Positions 63,197 through 64,000 of a DNA stretch of 64,000 bases are shown in pieces. The stretch is from Caenorhabditis elegans (Eukaryota; Nematoda; Chromadorea; Rhabditida; Rhabditidae), in the NCBI RefSeq assembly GCF_000002985.6, contig NC_003281.10, positions 2,542,001 to 2,606,000 of the forward strand. Reading direction: 5' to 3'. The notes beneath the pieces were generated by a model. It was not told where the DNA came from. It saw nothing but the letters and a program-made list of their open reading frames with translations, and ran no database searches. Each line of letters begins with the position of its first letter. Positions within the stretch are counted from its first letter, which is position 1. Both the position numbers and the translations under genes were made by a program.

Positions 63197-63927
63197 ATTC
63201 CACTCGCTGAAACATCCCTGAAGACTATCATGAAAGTCTATGAGCATTCTAGAAAATTCAATACGGTGCTTCTGAAAATTCGCAATGATTGGTTGTTTCA
63301 ATTCGAAATAGATAATGAACGCTTTGAATTCGGGAGAAAAGGTGAAGGATGGCTGCCTTTGATACGTAAAAATACTGCTTTATTCGATGATGATGGATTC
63401 TACAAAATTTACAATTTTTTATTCTACATGTATAGCGAAAAACAAAAATCATTGGAAAACCTAACCGTCTCATTTTTCCACTTGAACTCTGCCGACTCAA
63501 ATGGACTGGGTGCTTCTGTCCTCGAAACTATTTTGTTTCAAATCGAGAGTTTTACGAAATTGTTCAAACTGACGAATGTGAAAATGGATGGCCTTACAGT
63601 GACAGATTGTATACGTCTGTTGAAAAAATTTGATCGAGATTTGTTGGAGAATATATTGATGAATTATTGTAAAAATCAAATGGAAGAAGATGAATTCAAA
63701 TCGTTGGCTGAGGTGGAGTGAGACCTTGTATTCTTCATTATTAATTTGTTTTTATCGTTGCAGGTTGTAAATGAATTTAATTGCTTGAATTCCATGGAAA
63801 TCGTAGGAATTGTTAGACCAGACAAGAATGCTGCGACATCTTCCACCTGGGACAAACATTTCGATAATTCGAAATATGAAGTTAAAACCACGGATTACTC
63901 GTGGAAACTGTTCAGAAATAGTGAGTA
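63197..63927 (+). CDS. unrecognised protein, F-box/FTH-like C-terminal fold possible (3'-partial)
   Basis: Two exons: 63197-63715 (donor inside GCT GAG|GTGGAG) and 63764-63921 (donor GTGAGT). A first ATG in frame at 63230 follows a TTTCAG at 63190-63196, so the gene may start there by trans-splicing. Otherwise an upstream exon is missing. The second exon leads past the right edge. The sequence alternates leucine-rich and polar segments (LENLTVSFFHLNSADSNGLGASVLETILFQIESFTKLFKL, then LTVTDCIRLLKKFDRDLLENI). This resembles the C-terminal (FTH/DUF38-type) halves of nematode F-box proteins, a large and fast-changing family. No clear F-box. No membrane segment. Function unknown. Confidence 0.6.
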
Positions 63928-64000
63928 ATTTATTTGACAATTGAAATTTTATTTAATCTCTGAAGCCATTCCACCCGTGTCATGTAATTTTTTTCTTAAA

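Overview
The window looks like Caenorhabditis elegans nuclear DNA, on a repeat-rich chromosome arm. The evidence is AT-rich sequence, many introns of about 46-60 nt ending in TTTTCAG, degenerate TTAGGC (nematode telomere) tracts, palindromic MITEs, and recognisable genes: ceh-44, feh-1, apb-1, mdt-19 and a class I PITP. From memory these lie on chromosome III (clones Y54F10A and Y71H2B); I could not check this. All exon models below were built by hand from splice signals and reading phase. Unless noted, exon lengths sum to a multiple of three.

Layout. 1-4211 (+): 3' end of ceh-44, with a Cut-homeodomain terminal exon followed by alternative CASP-type (Golgi membrane) terminal exons. 7932-18404 (+): feh-1, the Fe65-like adaptor (WW plus two PTB domains), whose long introns hold minisatellites and possible internal regulatory islands. 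19710-24556 (+): a small NR2E-like nuclear receptor. Its third intron contains an antisense BTB/POZ gene (21050-21958) and a 760-bp inverted-repeat transposon carrying a 383-bp copy of that BTB gene's first exon. 25468-29547 (-): an unrecognised protein with a mitochondrial-like N-terminus. 31226-33685 (-): phosphatidylinositol transfer protein. 37314-40106 (+): an unrecognised seven-exon gene. 42206-55022 (-): apb-1, the AP-1/AP-2 beta adaptin, with a divergent G-alpha gene (44591-47241, +) nested in one intron. 56061-57554 (+): Mediator subunit MED19, divergent from apb-1. 58478-62154 (-): a poorly resolved membrane-protein gene. 62240-62418 (+): probable first exon of a class V aminotransferase-like gene. 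63197-63927 (+): an unrecognised gene running off the right edge.

The genes do not form a pathway. Several concern membrane traffic or signalling (CASP, PITP, beta adaptin, G-alpha, Fe65), but no operon is evident. The distinctive features are architectural: two antisense or opposite-strand nested genes, a dual-product homeobox/CASP locus, relic or duplicated exons (CASP, BTB, apb-1), and recurrent minisatellite families placed in introns of unrelated genes. I saw no tRNA, rRNA or CRISPR array.
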